Source of the DNA: Ignavibacteriales bacterium
GTDB lineage: Bacteria > Bacteroidota > Ignavibacteria > UBA10030
Direction of reading: 5' to 3'
NCBI GenBank assembly: GCA_026390595.1
Contig: JAPLFQ010000030.1
Location: 1 to 64,000, forward strand
Length of the DNA stretch: 64,000 nucleotides
The translations under genes and the position numbers were made by a program. Positions 24,153-33,089 of this stretch are shown piece by piece (the stretch's first letter is position 1; each line of letters begins with the position of its first letter). The notes beneath the pieces were generated by a model. That model worked only from the letters and a program-made list of their open reading frames with translations. It did no database searches and was not told the DNA's origin.

Positions 24153-25424
24153 TTACCGCTTCAAGTTGACCACTTCATTCAGGATTTCATCACTCGTTGT
24201 GATGACCCTCGAATTCGCCTGGAAACCGCGCTGTGCCACAATCATCTTCGTGAACTCCTCCGGCAGATCGACGTTCGACTGCTCGAGGGATGATGGCAGG
24301 ATCCGGGATGTTGATCCGGCACCCGGGTTGATGATCGATATTGTTCCGGAATTCGGCGAGATGTCGTACAAACCATCGCCGACCCTGCTCAGGCCCGACG
24401 GATTCGTCGGCTCACCGAGTACAATACGACCCAGCGTCATGACCTGGCCATTCGTGAAACTTCCGGTGATGTAGCCGTTCTGGTCAATTGCCCAACTTGA
24501 CATATCTCCGGACGCGTATCCCGCAATATTGGTCGGGGTCAGCACCGAAGTTCCCTGGGTCTGCGTAAGCGTACTGAAATCAAGACTGACATTGAGGCTC
24601 GATGCACCGTTTGTGAGTGCAACCGCCGGGATCACAGCGGGCGATCCCGTAGCGACGGAACCGTCCGCGTTGAAGGTCACACTCCCCGTCCCGAGCGATA
24701 CCCCTGCGGCGTCAGTCACCTTGTAGTCCCATTTGTTGGCCGTCGCGTTCTTGGTCAGCGTCGCAGTGAATGCGTGCGTGATGCCGAGTGAATCGAACAC
24801 GTTGAACGTCGTGTTGACCTTGCCACCAGATTCAGGAACCGCCGGCGGGCCCGCCGCTGCCGGGACGTACGTGGCAGCCGAAGCGTCCAGGTTTCCGGCA
24901 ATTTTCGCAACGTCCGTCGCTTTTGGTGCCGACTTCCTTGACATGTCAATGACCACGTCACCCAAACTGGCACCTGCGGGAATAACACCCTGCCCATTGG
25001 CCAGCTTTCCCTGAAGCACGGCTCCCGTACCTTTCATCACGAGCGCACCAGTCGAATCGCGTTCGTATGCTCCGACGCGAGTGTAGAGATTCTTGTTGCC
25101 ATTCCTGACGATGAACAAACCAGACCCTTCAATTGCGAGGTCGGACTGATTGCCAGTGGACTCGATAACTCCCTGTGAGAAAATCGTATCGATCGACATC
25201 ACAGATGCTCCAAGACCAACCTGAACCGGGTTCGTGCCACCTGTGGTTCCGGTGTTCTGCGTCGCTCCACGTACCGTCTGAGAGAACAATTCACCAAACG
25301 TGATACGGCTGCTCTTGAAACCGATAGTGTTGATGTTGGCGACGTTATTACCGATTACGTCCATCATGGTGGTGTAGTTTTGCAGACCAGTGACGCCTGC
25401 CGAAAGAGACCGAAGAAATGCCAT
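24153..25424 (-). CDS. flgE: Flagellar hook protein FlgE
   Basis: 423 aa. N-terminal hook/rod motifs: MAFLRSLSAGVTGLQNYTTM, IGNNVANINTIGFKSSRITF. Further on are LAIEGSGLFIVRNGNKNLYT and the C-terminal EEFTKMIVAQRGFQANSRVI with ITTSDEILNEVVNLKR. The middle Ala/Gly/Thr-rich part is the variable surface domain. FlgE polymerises into the hook; length is set by FliK and capping by FlgD, both encoded upstream in the same unit. AGGAGGG lies eight bases before the ATG. The 119-bp gap before it shows no convincing promoter. Confidence 0.97.
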   Translation of the reverse strand: MAFLRSLSAGVTGLQNYTTMMDVIGNNVANINTIGFKSSRITFGELFSQTVRGATQNTGTTGGTNPVQVGLGASVMSIDTIFSQGVIESTGNQSDLAIEGSGLFIVRNGNKNLYTRVGAYERDSTGALVMKGTGAVLQGKLANGQGVIPAGASLGDVVIDMSRKSAPKATDVAKIAGNLDASAATYVPAAAGPPAVPESGGKVNTTFNVFDSLGITHAFTATLTKNATANKWDYKVTDAAGVSLGTGSVTFNADGSVATGSPAVIPAVALTNGASSLNVSLDFSTLTQTQGTSVLTPTNIAGYASGDMSSWAIDQNGYITGSFTNGQVMTLGRIVLGEPTNPSGLSRVGDGLYDISPNSGTISIINPGAGSTSRILPSSLEQSNVDLPEEFTKMIVAQRGFQANSRVITTSDEILNEVVNLKR

Positions 25425-25543
25425 AGTAGTACCCTCCTGAGAGTTTTGTGTGTATGCTTCGCCAGATATCGGTCGGTCAACCTGGCGGAGGGGCCTCCTT
25501 TGTGACCGCGTGTGCGGCGTAAAGGGCCAGCCCTGGTTGTTGG

Positions 25544-25933
25544 TTATGATGCTACAATCGCGCTATCTATGTTTGTGAACACGTTTTCCCGCAGATGCTC
25601 ATTGTCAATCGCCGTAACGACGGTTTTGTTCTTCACGCTGACGATGAACGCCAAGTCCCGCAAGAACACCAATGAATCCTGAGCGCCTTTCTGTTCAGCG
25701 AGCGTTACGGCCTTTTCCAGTTGTTGTTTATCCGCGTCAGTCAGCTCGATATGACGCTGCTGAAGCCGGTCCTGCGCGTGTTTCGAGAACTTCAGCCCGC
25801 TCAACTCGCTGTCGAGGACTTTTCTGAACGAACGTTCCTCGGGCACATCAAACGGCTTCTTCTGTGCTAGTCCACCCACACCGCCGATCGGCAGGAAGGG
25901 GACATTGACTCCATTGATGTTGGTTGTCGACAT
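25544..25933 (-). CDS. Flagellar operon protein, TIGR02530 type
   Basis: 129 aa. The central block LKFSKHAQDRLQQRHIELTD, then ADKQQLEKAVTLAEQKGAQD, and the end block RDLAFIVSVKNKTVVTAID are the pattern of the TIGR02530/Flagellar_put family. These small proteins are found between flgD and flgE in many flagellar operons, as here (3 bp from flgD). No biochemical role is established; a link to hook assembly is inferred from position. Confidence 0.88.
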   Translation of the reverse strand: MSTTNINGVNVPFLPIGGVGGLAQKKPFDVPEERSFRKVLDSELSGLKFSKHAQDRLQQRHIELTDADKQQLEKAVTLAEQKGAQDSLVFLRDLAFIVSVKNKTVVTAIDNEHLRENVFTNIDSAIVAS

Positions 25934-25936
25934 ATA

Positions 25937-26605
25937 CTATCCTTGCATGATTTCAAGTATGTTTGCGAGCGAGATCTCGACGTCATCGATCACAAACACA
26001 GTTCCCTCTGGTTTGAACCGTACGCCCGAGACTTTCCCGAATACGTACGTTTTCGCATCAATGCTGGCGCCGGTGCTGTCCGCCGCATCCACCTTGAATG
26101 TGTAGTTGCCTGTCCCCACCCTCTGACCATTCTCGTCCGTTCCGTCCCACGTAACGTTGTTCTCGCCAACTCCTTTTGAGCCGGCCAGCGTTTTTACAAG
26201 ATTGCCTGCGCCATCGTAGATCTTCACGGTTACAGACGACGCTGGAGTGCTCAACGAGTACCCCAGTTTCACATTTCCCGTGTTATTGTATTGGAACGAA
26301 CTCGCTGAGGCCCGCACCTCTTTGCCGATGAATGTCGCGGCCAGGGCGTTGTTGATCGAGGAGGCCAGGAATGCGTTAGCCGTCAGACTCTGCGTGAGGT
26401 TCGAATTGATGTTCGTCAACTGTTCAAGCGAGCTGAATTGCGCGAGTTGCGCAGCGAACTCGGTGCCTTTCATAGGATCAAGAGGGTCCTGATGCTGCAT
26501 CTGCGTTACAAGCAGGTTCAGAAAATCATCCTTACCCAGCGTGCTCTTCGGCGTTCGGGCCGGAGTAACCGTTTGTCCGCTTGTCAGTGGCTGAACGTTT
26601 CCCAT
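25937..26605 (-). CDS. flgD: Hook cap protein FlgD
   Basis: 222 aa. The export/cap region LGKDDFLNLLVTQMQHQDPL with MKGTEFAAQLAQFSSLEQL is diagnostic. The C-terminal FlgD Ig-like and tudor-like parts include VTVKIYDGAGNLVKTLAG and WDGTDENGQRVGTGNYTFKV. FlgD caps the growing hook so FlgE can insert. It lies 18 bp after fliK. Confidence 0.96.
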   Translation of the reverse strand: MGNVQPLTSGQTVTPARTPKSTLGKDDFLNLLVTQMQHQDPLDPMKGTEFAAQLAQFSSLEQLTNINSNLTQSLTANAFLASSINNALAATFIGKEVRASASSFQYNNTGNVKLGYSLSTPASSVTVKIYDGAGNLVKTLAGSKGVGENNVTWDGTDENGQRVGTGNYTFKVDAADSTGASIDAKTYVFGKVSGVRFKPEGTVFVIDDVEISLANILEIMQG

Positions 26606-26623
26606 GGTTTTTCTCCTGACTGA

Positions 26624-28924
26624 TCAGATGAGGTATTCCACTGTATTGTAACCCAGAAAGCGGGTTGACTCGTAGGCTTCCACTCCTTCTACATCTGCGC
26701 GGCGTTTTGATCCCCCCTTGCTCTTTTCCCGACCCTGGCTCTGTGACTCGCGGGATGAAGAATTCGAGGACGTCAGGATGTCGATGCGATCGACCCGGAT
26801 ACCTTTGTTGGCCAGAGCATCACTCAGCTGAGCAAGATTCGCCTCCAGTGCCGTACGGACCTGATTATGGCTCACCTCGATGCGGGCTACCATCGAACCC
26901 TCTTCCATCCTCACGTTGAGCTCAACTTCTCCGAGGGACTCGGGCTTCAGGACAAGCCTCATTTCAGACACTTTGTCGAGGAGCTTGAGAGATATTTCTT
27001 TCGCCACCTGATCGGGGACGCTGTTCAATAGCTCTGGAGAAAACGTCGCCTGCTTCTGCTGCACGGTCACAGTCTCGTGACGTTCTATCCTCGCCTGAAA
27101 CGCTGTCGGCTGGTTTCTCTGGATCTCAGCGGCTTCCTTGAATGTGGTTCCGGCGGCGGATGGTCCTTTGGAATCAACTGAAGTCTTAGTCGAGGCATCC
27201 TGCTTTGAAACGCTCTTCTCGGACGTTGCCGGCTGATCCTGCTCTTTCTCCTTTTCCCCGACTTCAGCCCCTAACTCCTGCTGTTTCACCTCAGGCTTCA
27301 CGATTGAGCTAACGGAAGCACCGGACGGGATCGCACCACCTTCCTTCCGTTCCAGCAGACTGATCGGACGGTCGCCTGCTCCAACAATCCCGCCTGCCGT
27401 TGCCACGTCAACACTGGCAGACGCCGCATTGGTCCCGGCACTCCGCCTCACCCCGCCACTGCTCCGGCTGTCTTCATCGCTTCGATCAACCACATCCACG
27501 GCCGATTCAGCCAGCCTAATGCTGCCATGCTTGCCACCAGGCATGTTCGAGGTTTCTGATTGCAGCGACGGCTTCGCAACATCGATAACCGGCAGTTCCC
27601 CATCAGGGACAATCGGAACCTCCGTCGTTCCATTACCAGTCGCGAAGGAAGCGATGTCAACCGCACCATGGGAAGAGTTCTCTGCTTTTACCGCGGGCTT
27701 GCCGCTCGCAACCCGCGTCAAACCGAGTCTGTCCTGAACCAGCTTCAGCAATTCGCGACTCACCTGCGTCAATGTGACAGGACTTCCCGACCCACTTGGC
27801 GCTATGACCTCCGCAGGATTCGATTTTCCAGAGTCAAGATCCGCCTGGACCATCCTCGGCGAAGGCGGCAGCTGTATGCCGGGGACATCGCTCTTCCTGA
27901 TTGCGTTGGCAGATGCTCCAAAAGGCCTCTCCACCTCAACCTTCTGATTCCCCGGTTCCGACTTCGGTGTGACCGCGTCCTTCTGAGACGTCACGCGAGC
28001 CGTCCATTGTGTGGCGTCAACCTTTCCCTGTGGTGATGACGGCGACTCCGATTTCGTTCCGGTGGACTCGAGCTGACCTTTCGGTTTCGCTGGAGCATTC
28101 TGCATTGTATTCTCTCGTGCAGACGCGGGTTCAAATTTCATCGTCCGATCAGGAACCGATTCCCGGGCCTGACTCAAACCGGAATCGCCAGTCGGACGAA
28201 CCAGGCGCAACGAAGAGAGTGCGTTCTGTTCGTCTTCGGTCAGCACCTGATCTGGACTGGTCTTGACCATGAGTTGAGAGATCGCATCGGCGTGGCCCGC
28301 TGGCGACAGCGTGGCGGATACCGCAGTTTCGCTGCCGGAGTTCGGTTCGTCGACTGCGGACGCGATCGCAGCCACGTTCGCTGGAAGCGAATCTGAATAC
28401 GTCAGGACGGTGGCTGAAGAATCCGCCTGAGGATTCACAACTGCGGAAGGCGAAAGTTCGAGGTCCCTGGCAAGAGAGATCCCGGCTCCGCCTCCCGCGG
28501 CGGCCGTACTGACCGCAATACCGATCCCGGTAATGAGAGTTTCTGAGACTGTCGATGCCGCGCTGTCCGTCTTCGCAGCCGGTTGTGCTCCCGAAGGAAG
28601 AACCATGAGTCCCTGCGCTGATACTGCTACCTTCATCAACTCTTCGCTGATGCAGGGCACAGAGACTGAAGCTTGGTCACTTTCATCAGGAGCAGATTGT
28701 ATCTGAGTCTCCACAGCATCGCCCGACGATTCGGAAACCTTTGGTGTGGTCCCGGCCTGCGACGCAGCGATCATCTGCTCAAGAATGGGATTAAACGTGT
28801 TGCCCGGCGGAGCGGCAACATCCTGCGCGGAACCAATTCCGGCATCCGTTTCATTTTGGCTCTTCTTCGGCGAGAGAGAAGTTGGACTCTGCGCTACACC
28901 CAGGATCGATACGATATCTGCCAC
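26624..28924 (-). CDS. fliK: Hook-length control protein FliK, GTG start
   Basis: 766 aa, longer than most FliK. The first 600 residues are low-complexity, rich in Ser, Ala, Pro and Val, which fits a flexible molecular ruler. The C-terminal Flg_hook domain is clear: MRLVLKPESLGEVELNVRME, VARIEVSHNQVRTALEANL and LAQLSDALANKGIRVDRID. FliK measures the hook and acts on FlhB. Start is GTG at 28924 with GAGGTG just upstream. A long ruler would predict a long hook if the usual length relation holds. Confidence 0.93.
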   Translation of the reverse strand: MADIVSILGVAQSPTSLSPKKSQNETDAGIGSAQDVAAPPGNTFNPILEQMIAASQAGTTPKVSESSGDAVETQIQSAPDESDQASVSVPCISEELMKVAVSAQGLMVLPSGAQPAAKTDSAASTVSETLITGIGIAVSTAAAGGGAGISLARDLELSPSAVVNPQADSSATVLTYSDSLPANVAAIASAVDEPNSGSETAVSATLSPAGHADAISQLMVKTSPDQVLTEDEQNALSSLRLVRPTGDSGLSQARESVPDRTMKFEPASARENTMQNAPAKPKGQLESTGTKSESPSSPQGKVDATQWTARVTSQKDAVTPKSEPGNQKVEVERPFGASANAIRKSDVPGIQLPPSPRMVQADLDSGKSNPAEVIAPSGSGSPVTLTQVSRELLKLVQDRLGLTRVASGKPAVKAENSSHGAVDIASFATGNGTTEVPIVPDGELPVIDVAKPSLQSETSNMPGGKHGSIRLAESAVDVVDRSDEDSRSSGGVRRSAGTNAASASVDVATAGGIVGAGDRPISLLERKEGGAIPSGASVSSIVKPEVKQQELGAEVGEKEKEQDQPATSEKSVSKQDASTKTSVDSKGPSAAGTTFKEAAEIQRNQPTAFQARIERHETVTVQQKQATFSPELLNSVPDQVAKEISLKLLDKVSEMRLVLKPESLGEVELNVRMEEGSMVARIEVSHNQVRTALEANLAQLSDALANKGIRVDRIDILTSSNSSSRESQSQGREKSKGGSKRRADVEGVEAYESTRFLGYNTVEYLI

Positions 28925-28927
28925 TGT

Positions 28928-29470
28928 TCACCTCAGAAGTTTGGCTGCACGGACCGGATCAAGAATTGCGAGGATTTTCCCCGCCTGTCTTTTCTTGACC
29001 TTTCCCAGCACCTGTTTAACATCGGCGTCGTTCATTTCTTTGAGAATCTTACATGCTTCCTCTGCGCCCATCGATTCGATCAGCTTTGCAGTCGATTTCC
29101 AGTCTTGCTGCGCCGTCGTATCGGTTTTCGTTTTCACTCCCTGAAGCTGTCGCTTCAGCGAATCTACCTGGGATTCCAGGTCCATAGCTTTCGATGAGAG
29201 TTTCGCAACAAGCATCGTGTCGACGCGAGCCATCGAGGAGTCATTTTTGACATCCTGAGCAGCGGTCTGTGACGTGTCCGCCCCACCACTGGCGAGGAGT
29301 GAATCGCGCGATGCCCGTGTTGCGGCATTTGTTGTCGTTGCTGCCGGCTGCTGCGCCTTCGCGGCTCCTCCGAACCATTCCGGCTTTGCGGACCTCAGTG
29401 CCAACCCCGCCGTGAGCAGCGTCAGAAATGAGATCAGCGAGCCCACTACGAGAATGACTGCAGTTTTCAT
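28928..29470 (-). CDS. MotE-like membrane protein with MgtE N-type domain
   Basis: 180 aa. An N-terminal TM helix (VILVVGSLISFLTLLTAGLA), a Ser/Ala-rich stretch, a coiled coil (SKAMDLESQVDSLKRQLQG) and a C-terminal MgtE intracellular N-type domain (AEEACKILKEMNDADVKQVL, KKRQAGKILAILDPVRAAK). This matches MotE/FlbB-like proteins, some of which are periplasmic helpers of motor or stator proteins. The gene overlaps fliJ by 4 bp and precedes fliK by 3 bp, the usual place for such genes. Confidence 0.85.
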   Translation of the reverse strand: MKTAVILVVGSLISFLTLLTAGLALRSAKPEWFGGAAKAQQPAATTTNAATRASRDSLLASGGADTSQTAAQDVKNDSSMARVDTMLVAKLSSKAMDLESQVDSLKRQLQGVKTKTDTTAQQDWKSTAKLIESMGAEEACKILKEMNDADVKQVLGKVKKRQAGKILAILDPVRAAKLLR

Positions 29471-29937
29471 GATATCTCGGTGCGTATTCTTTGAGCGAGA
29501 ACGTCGATGAGACGTTGTTCTTTCCGTTCGGTTTCTTTGGTCTCTTCCGCCTGCATTTTCTTGTCCAGCTTCTCGATCATGTTCGACGATTTCGACCGCT
29601 CAACCAATTCCTCACGCTTCTCGAATTTCTCCGCCCGAACCTGGGCAACCTTTTGTTTCTGTTCATCGATCTCGCGTGAAAGCTGTTTGATAAAAGCCCT
29701 GCTCGTCTGAGCTTCGGTGGCTTTGATTTTCATGTTCCTGACCGCATCGGTGAGCGCGGTCTTCTGGGTTTCCTTGATCTCTGTCAGCGTCGCTTCTTCC
29801 CGAGCGTGGACAAGCTCCAGTTGATACAATTCCGATTGAGCCTTCCTCTCCTGGATCTTCTTCACCTTCAAAACAGTTCTGAACTTTGAAGAAGCGGAGA
29901 CAGTCGCGAAAGTATTGTTCTGGTCAACCGTCATCAT
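29467..29937 (-). CDS. fliJ: Flagellar export protein FliJ
   Basis: 156 aa, one long antiparallel coiled coil without TM segments, as expected for FliJ. The N-terminal FRTVLKVKKIQERKAQSELY is the best conserved part. FliJ links the FliI ATPase ring to FlhA and recycles chaperones. It follows fliI by 5 bp. Two successive ATGs (29937 and 29934) are possible starts. Confidence 0.88.
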   Translation of the reverse strand: MMTVDQNNTFATVSASSKFRTVLKVKKIQERKAQSELYQLELVHAREEATLTEIKETQKTALTDAVRNMKIKATEAQTSRAFIKQLSREIDEQKQKVAQVRAEKFEKREELVERSKSSNMIEKLDKKMQAEETKETERKEQRLIDVLAQRIRTEIS

Positions 29938-29942
29938 TCGTG

Positions 29943-31310
29943 CTAGCCTTCCTGCATCAATGTGATCAGCGATTGGACGCTCCGGCCGAATTCCGCCTTC
30001 TCCTCTGACTTCTGGCGCAAAAAGGACCGGATCGGTGCGATTCGCTTGATGGCCTCGTCAATCCGTGGATTGCTGCCTTTGACGTATGCGCCAATGTTGA
30101 TTAGATCCTCCGCCTCGCGATAGGTCGCCAGCATGTCCAGGAGCTTGTGTGCAGCATCCCGCTGTTCTTCGCTCGTAACCGACGGCATGACTCTGCTCAC
30201 GCTTTCGAGAACGTCGACGGCCGGATAGTGCCCGGAGGAAGCTAATCTGCGCGAGAGCACGATGTGACCATCGAGGATCGAGCGGACGGCGTCTGCCACC
30301 GGTTCGTTCATGTCATCCCCCTCCACCAGCACCGTGTAGAGACCGGTGATGCTTCCTGTGACCGAATTACCGGCCCGTTCGAGGACTTTCGGCAGCAACG
30401 CAAACACCGACGGGGTATACCCCTTGGTCGTCGGCGGTTCGCCAATTGCGAGACCCACCTCTCGCTGAGCCATGGCGAACCGCGTGACGGAGTCCATCAA
30501 CAACATCACATCCAAACCCTTGTCCCTGAAATACTCTGCGATCGTCGTTGCCATGAAGACCGCTTTGATCCGGATGAGGGCCGCCTGATCGCTCGTTGCA
30601 ACAAGAACGACCGACCGTTTCAGTCCTTCCACCCCCAGTTCCCTGTCCAGAAACTCTCCGACTTCCCTGCCGCGTTCACCTACAAGACAGATGACATTGA
30701 CATCTGCACTTGTGTTCCTCGCAATCATGCCAAGCGCCACGCTCTTTCCAACTCCGCTTCCCGCAAATATACCCACACGCTGTCCCTTGCCACACGTCAG
30801 AAGCGCATCGATCGACCGTATGCCGGTGGCGACAGGCTCCACGATGCGTTTACGTTCGAGCGGGTTCGGTGGAGCATTGTTGATAGGGCGCATTTCCTCA
30901 GGCTCGATAGGTCCTTTTCCGTCCAATGGCCGTCCCAATCCATCGATAACACGACCAAGAAGCGATTTACCGACGCTCACTGACAGCGCACGCCCCGTTG
31001 CGACGATCTCACTTCCCGGACTAATCGCTGCCGCATCCCCCAGGATCATCGATAGAACGCGATTGTTGCGGAATCCCACGACTTCGGCGTAGCACACATC
31101 CTCGCCCCCCTTCGACTTGACGACACAGACTTCACCGAGGGACGAATTCGGACCGTTCGACTCTACAACCAAGCCGATAACCTGCGTGACGCGGCCGTTG
31201 ACTTTAATCAGGTCAACGTGTTTGAGGCGAGACAAGTACGTATCGACGTTCTCGGCGAAACCGATAATCTTCGGACTGCCTTCTGTCTGGAATAGCGTAG
31301 CGGCTTCCAT
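29943..31310 (-). CDS. fliI: Flagellar export ATPase FliI
   Basis: 455 aa from the ATG at 31310; a GTG one codon upstream is an alternative, and GAGGGAG is eight bases before the ATG. Walker A is FAGSGVGKS near residues 182-190. VICLVGERGREVGEFLD, MLLMDSVTRFAMAQREVGLA and GEPPTTKGYTPSVFALLPKV are typical of F1-beta-like export ATPases. FliI energises export together with FliH and FliJ. Confidence 0.97.
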   Translation of the reverse strand: MEAATLFQTEGSPKIIGFAENVDTYLSRLKHVDLIKVNGRVTQVIGLVVESNGPNSSLGEVCVVKSKGGEDVCYAEVVGFRNNRVLSMILGDAAAISPGSEIVATGRALSVSVGKSLLGRVIDGLGRPLDGKGPIEPEEMRPINNAPPNPLERKRIVEPVATGIRSIDALLTCGKGQRVGIFAGSGVGKSVALGMIARNTSADVNVICLVGERGREVGEFLDRELGVEGLKRSVVLVATSDQAALIRIKAVFMATTIAEYFRDKGLDVMLLMDSVTRFAMAQREVGLAIGEPPTTKGYTPSVFALLPKVLERAGNSVTGSITGLYTVLVEGDDMNEPVADAVRSILDGHIVLSRRLASSGHYPAVDVLESVSRVMPSVTSEEQRDAAHKLLDMLATYREAEDLINIGAYVKGSNPRIDEAIKRIAPIRSFLRQKSEEKAEFGRSVQSLITLMQEG

Positions 31311-31344
31311 CACGCGTTCTCCCTCTGGACTCTTACGCCCCGGC

Positions 31345-32028
31345 TCATGACACCACCTTGCTCTCGAACAGCACGTTCTCGATCTGCTTCAGCTGGGTCG
31401 AAAGCCGCGCATCGATGTTTCCCATGTCGCTTTCGAGAACACAGTCGCCCAGTGCAAGTCCCTCGTCGCCTTCGACGACGATTTCACGAATCGAATCGCC
31501 GTTCGATTGAATAACGCTTTTCTGCTCCCGCACTGCCGCGAGTTCGTCCGGGTGTACACGGATGGTCAAGCGCTCGACACCCAGGACGCGACGGACGCTC
31601 TCCCTGATCTGTCCCAGGACAATCGTGCGATCGAGGCTCACTTCCCGTCGAATAATCCGTTCCGCCACACCGAATGCAAATTTCACGACTGCCTCTTCTG
31701 TCGATCCATACAGGGCAGAGAACTGCTCACGCACAGCGTTCACGATGCCGTCAATCCTGGCCTTTTCCGCAAGCAGTCGTTCCTCATACTCGTTTCCAAG
31801 CTGCTCGGCAGCATTGCGGTTCCCCTGGGCGACTCCCTTGTTGTATTCCGCTCTGCACAATTCGTCGATTTCATCTTCTCTTGTCCTGGCCGGACGATGT
31901 TCGATGTCCCCTTTGCCGGAGATGGAGAATTGATCGCGAACCGGCGTACCTTTCATGGGTGTAATCTCAGGCAGCGCGGCGGCAGCGCGGACTACCCTGA
32001 TCCTTGAATGCGATGAGCGAAGTTTCAT
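31345..32028 (-). CDS. fliH: Flagellar export regulator FliH
   Basis: 227 aa from the ATG at 32028, 4 bp after fliG. An upstream frame to 32073 lies inside fliG. A helical middle (EYNKGVAQGNRNAAEQLGNE) is followed by the FliH/HrpE C domain: VVKFAFGVAERIIRREVSLD, LTIRVHPDELAAVREQKSVI, GDCVLESDMGNIDARLSTQL. FliH holds FliI inactive and docks it to FliN. The GAGG before this ATG is close, so the exact start is not certain. Confidence 0.9.
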   Translation of the reverse strand: MKLRSSHSRIRVVRAAAALPEITPMKGTPVRDQFSISGKGDIEHRPARTREDEIDELCRAEYNKGVAQGNRNAAEQLGNEYEERLLAEKARIDGIVNAVREQFSALYGSTEEAVVKFAFGVAERIIRREVSLDRTIVLGQIRESVRRVLGVERLTIRVHPDELAAVREQKSVIQSNGDSIREIVVEGDEGLALGDCVLESDMGNIDARLSTQLKQIENVLFESKVVS

Positions 32029-32032
32029 GACC

Positions 32033-33058
32033 TCAGACAACCACTTCCTCCTTGCCTCCGCGGCCGGCGACAACGAGTTCTCCCGAGTCTTCCAACTGAC
32101 GGATAATCATCACGATGCGGGTTTGAGCTGCCTCGACTTCTTTGAGTCGTACAGGACCCATGAATTGCAGCTCTTCTCTCAACAATTCCTGTGCACGTTC
32201 CGACATGTTTTTGTAGATCTTCTCTTTCAAATTCTCGTCCGCCACTTTCATCGACAGTGCAAGATCTTTTTTGTCGACCTCACGGAGCAGACGCTGGATG
32301 CCCCTGTCATCGATGTACACAAGGTCCTCGAACATGAACATAAGGCGCTTCACTTCATTGGCAAGATTACCGTCTTTCAGCTCGATGAACTCGAGAATTC
32401 CCTTCGCCGTCGCATTGTTGATTTTGTTCAACACGTTGGCGACAGATTTCGTCCCGCCGACCGTGCTCATGTTCTGGCTGATCTCAGCTTCCGCGACTTC
32501 TGAGAGCACGTCTTCGATTTCGGTCAGCAGAGTCGGCGATACCTTTCCAAGCGTCGCTATACGGAGGACGACTTCATTGCGCAGATCATCAGGAAACTCG
32601 GCCAACACGCCGGCGGTCTGATCGCCGGAGAGATTGGACAGCACGAGCGCGATTGTCTGTGGATGCTCCTTCTGAAGAAAGCTCGCGAGCTGTTTGGGAT
32701 CTGCCTTTTTCAACATGGCAAAACCGGTCACGTGTGTGAGCGTTTTAACCTTGTCCATCACGCTTCGGGCCTTCGATGCGCCGAGAGAGCTCTCGAGTAG
32801 TTTCTGTGCGAACTCCCACCCCCCCTGCACCACGTACTCCTGGGCTGTGATGAGCTGGTGAAACTCCTCGATAACGGTGTCGATCTGAAGCGAATGCACG
32901 CCTTTCAGGCTTGCGATCTCCACTGTCAGAAACTCGATCTCTTCCGACGTCAGCCCTTTCATCAGCCGCGTCGCGGCTTCCACATCCAGTGAAAGCATCA
33001 GGAGTGCAGCTTTTTGCTTGTTCGAGATCGCTCTGCTCGGAGATGTTTTCTTATCCAT
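32033..33058 (-). CDS. fliG: Flagellar motor switch protein FliG
   Basis: 341 aa. The middle domain holds the EHPQ motif (FLQKEHPQTIALVLSNLSG). The C-terminal torque helix contains FEDLVYIDDRGIQRLLREVD with the usual alternating charges. FliG couples MotA to rotation and binds FliF. It lies 31 bp after fliF and 4 bp before fliH. Confidence 0.97.
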   Translation of the reverse strand: MDKKTSPSRAISNKQKAALLMLSLDVEAATRLMKGLTSEEIEFLTVEIASLKGVHSLQIDTVIEEFHQLITAQEYVVQGGWEFAQKLLESSLGASKARSVMDKVKTLTHVTGFAMLKKADPKQLASFLQKEHPQTIALVLSNLSGDQTAGVLAEFPDDLRNEVVLRIATLGKVSPTLLTEIEDVLSEVAEAEISQNMSTVGGTKSVANVLNKINNATAKGILEFIELKDGNLANEVKRLMFMFEDLVYIDDRGIQRLLREVDKKDLALSMKVADENLKEKIYKNMSERAQELLREELQFMGPVRLKEVEAAQTRIVMIIRQLEDSGELVVAGRGGKEEVVV

Positions 33059-33089
33059 GTCGAGACTTGAATCCTCTGAATTGGAGTTA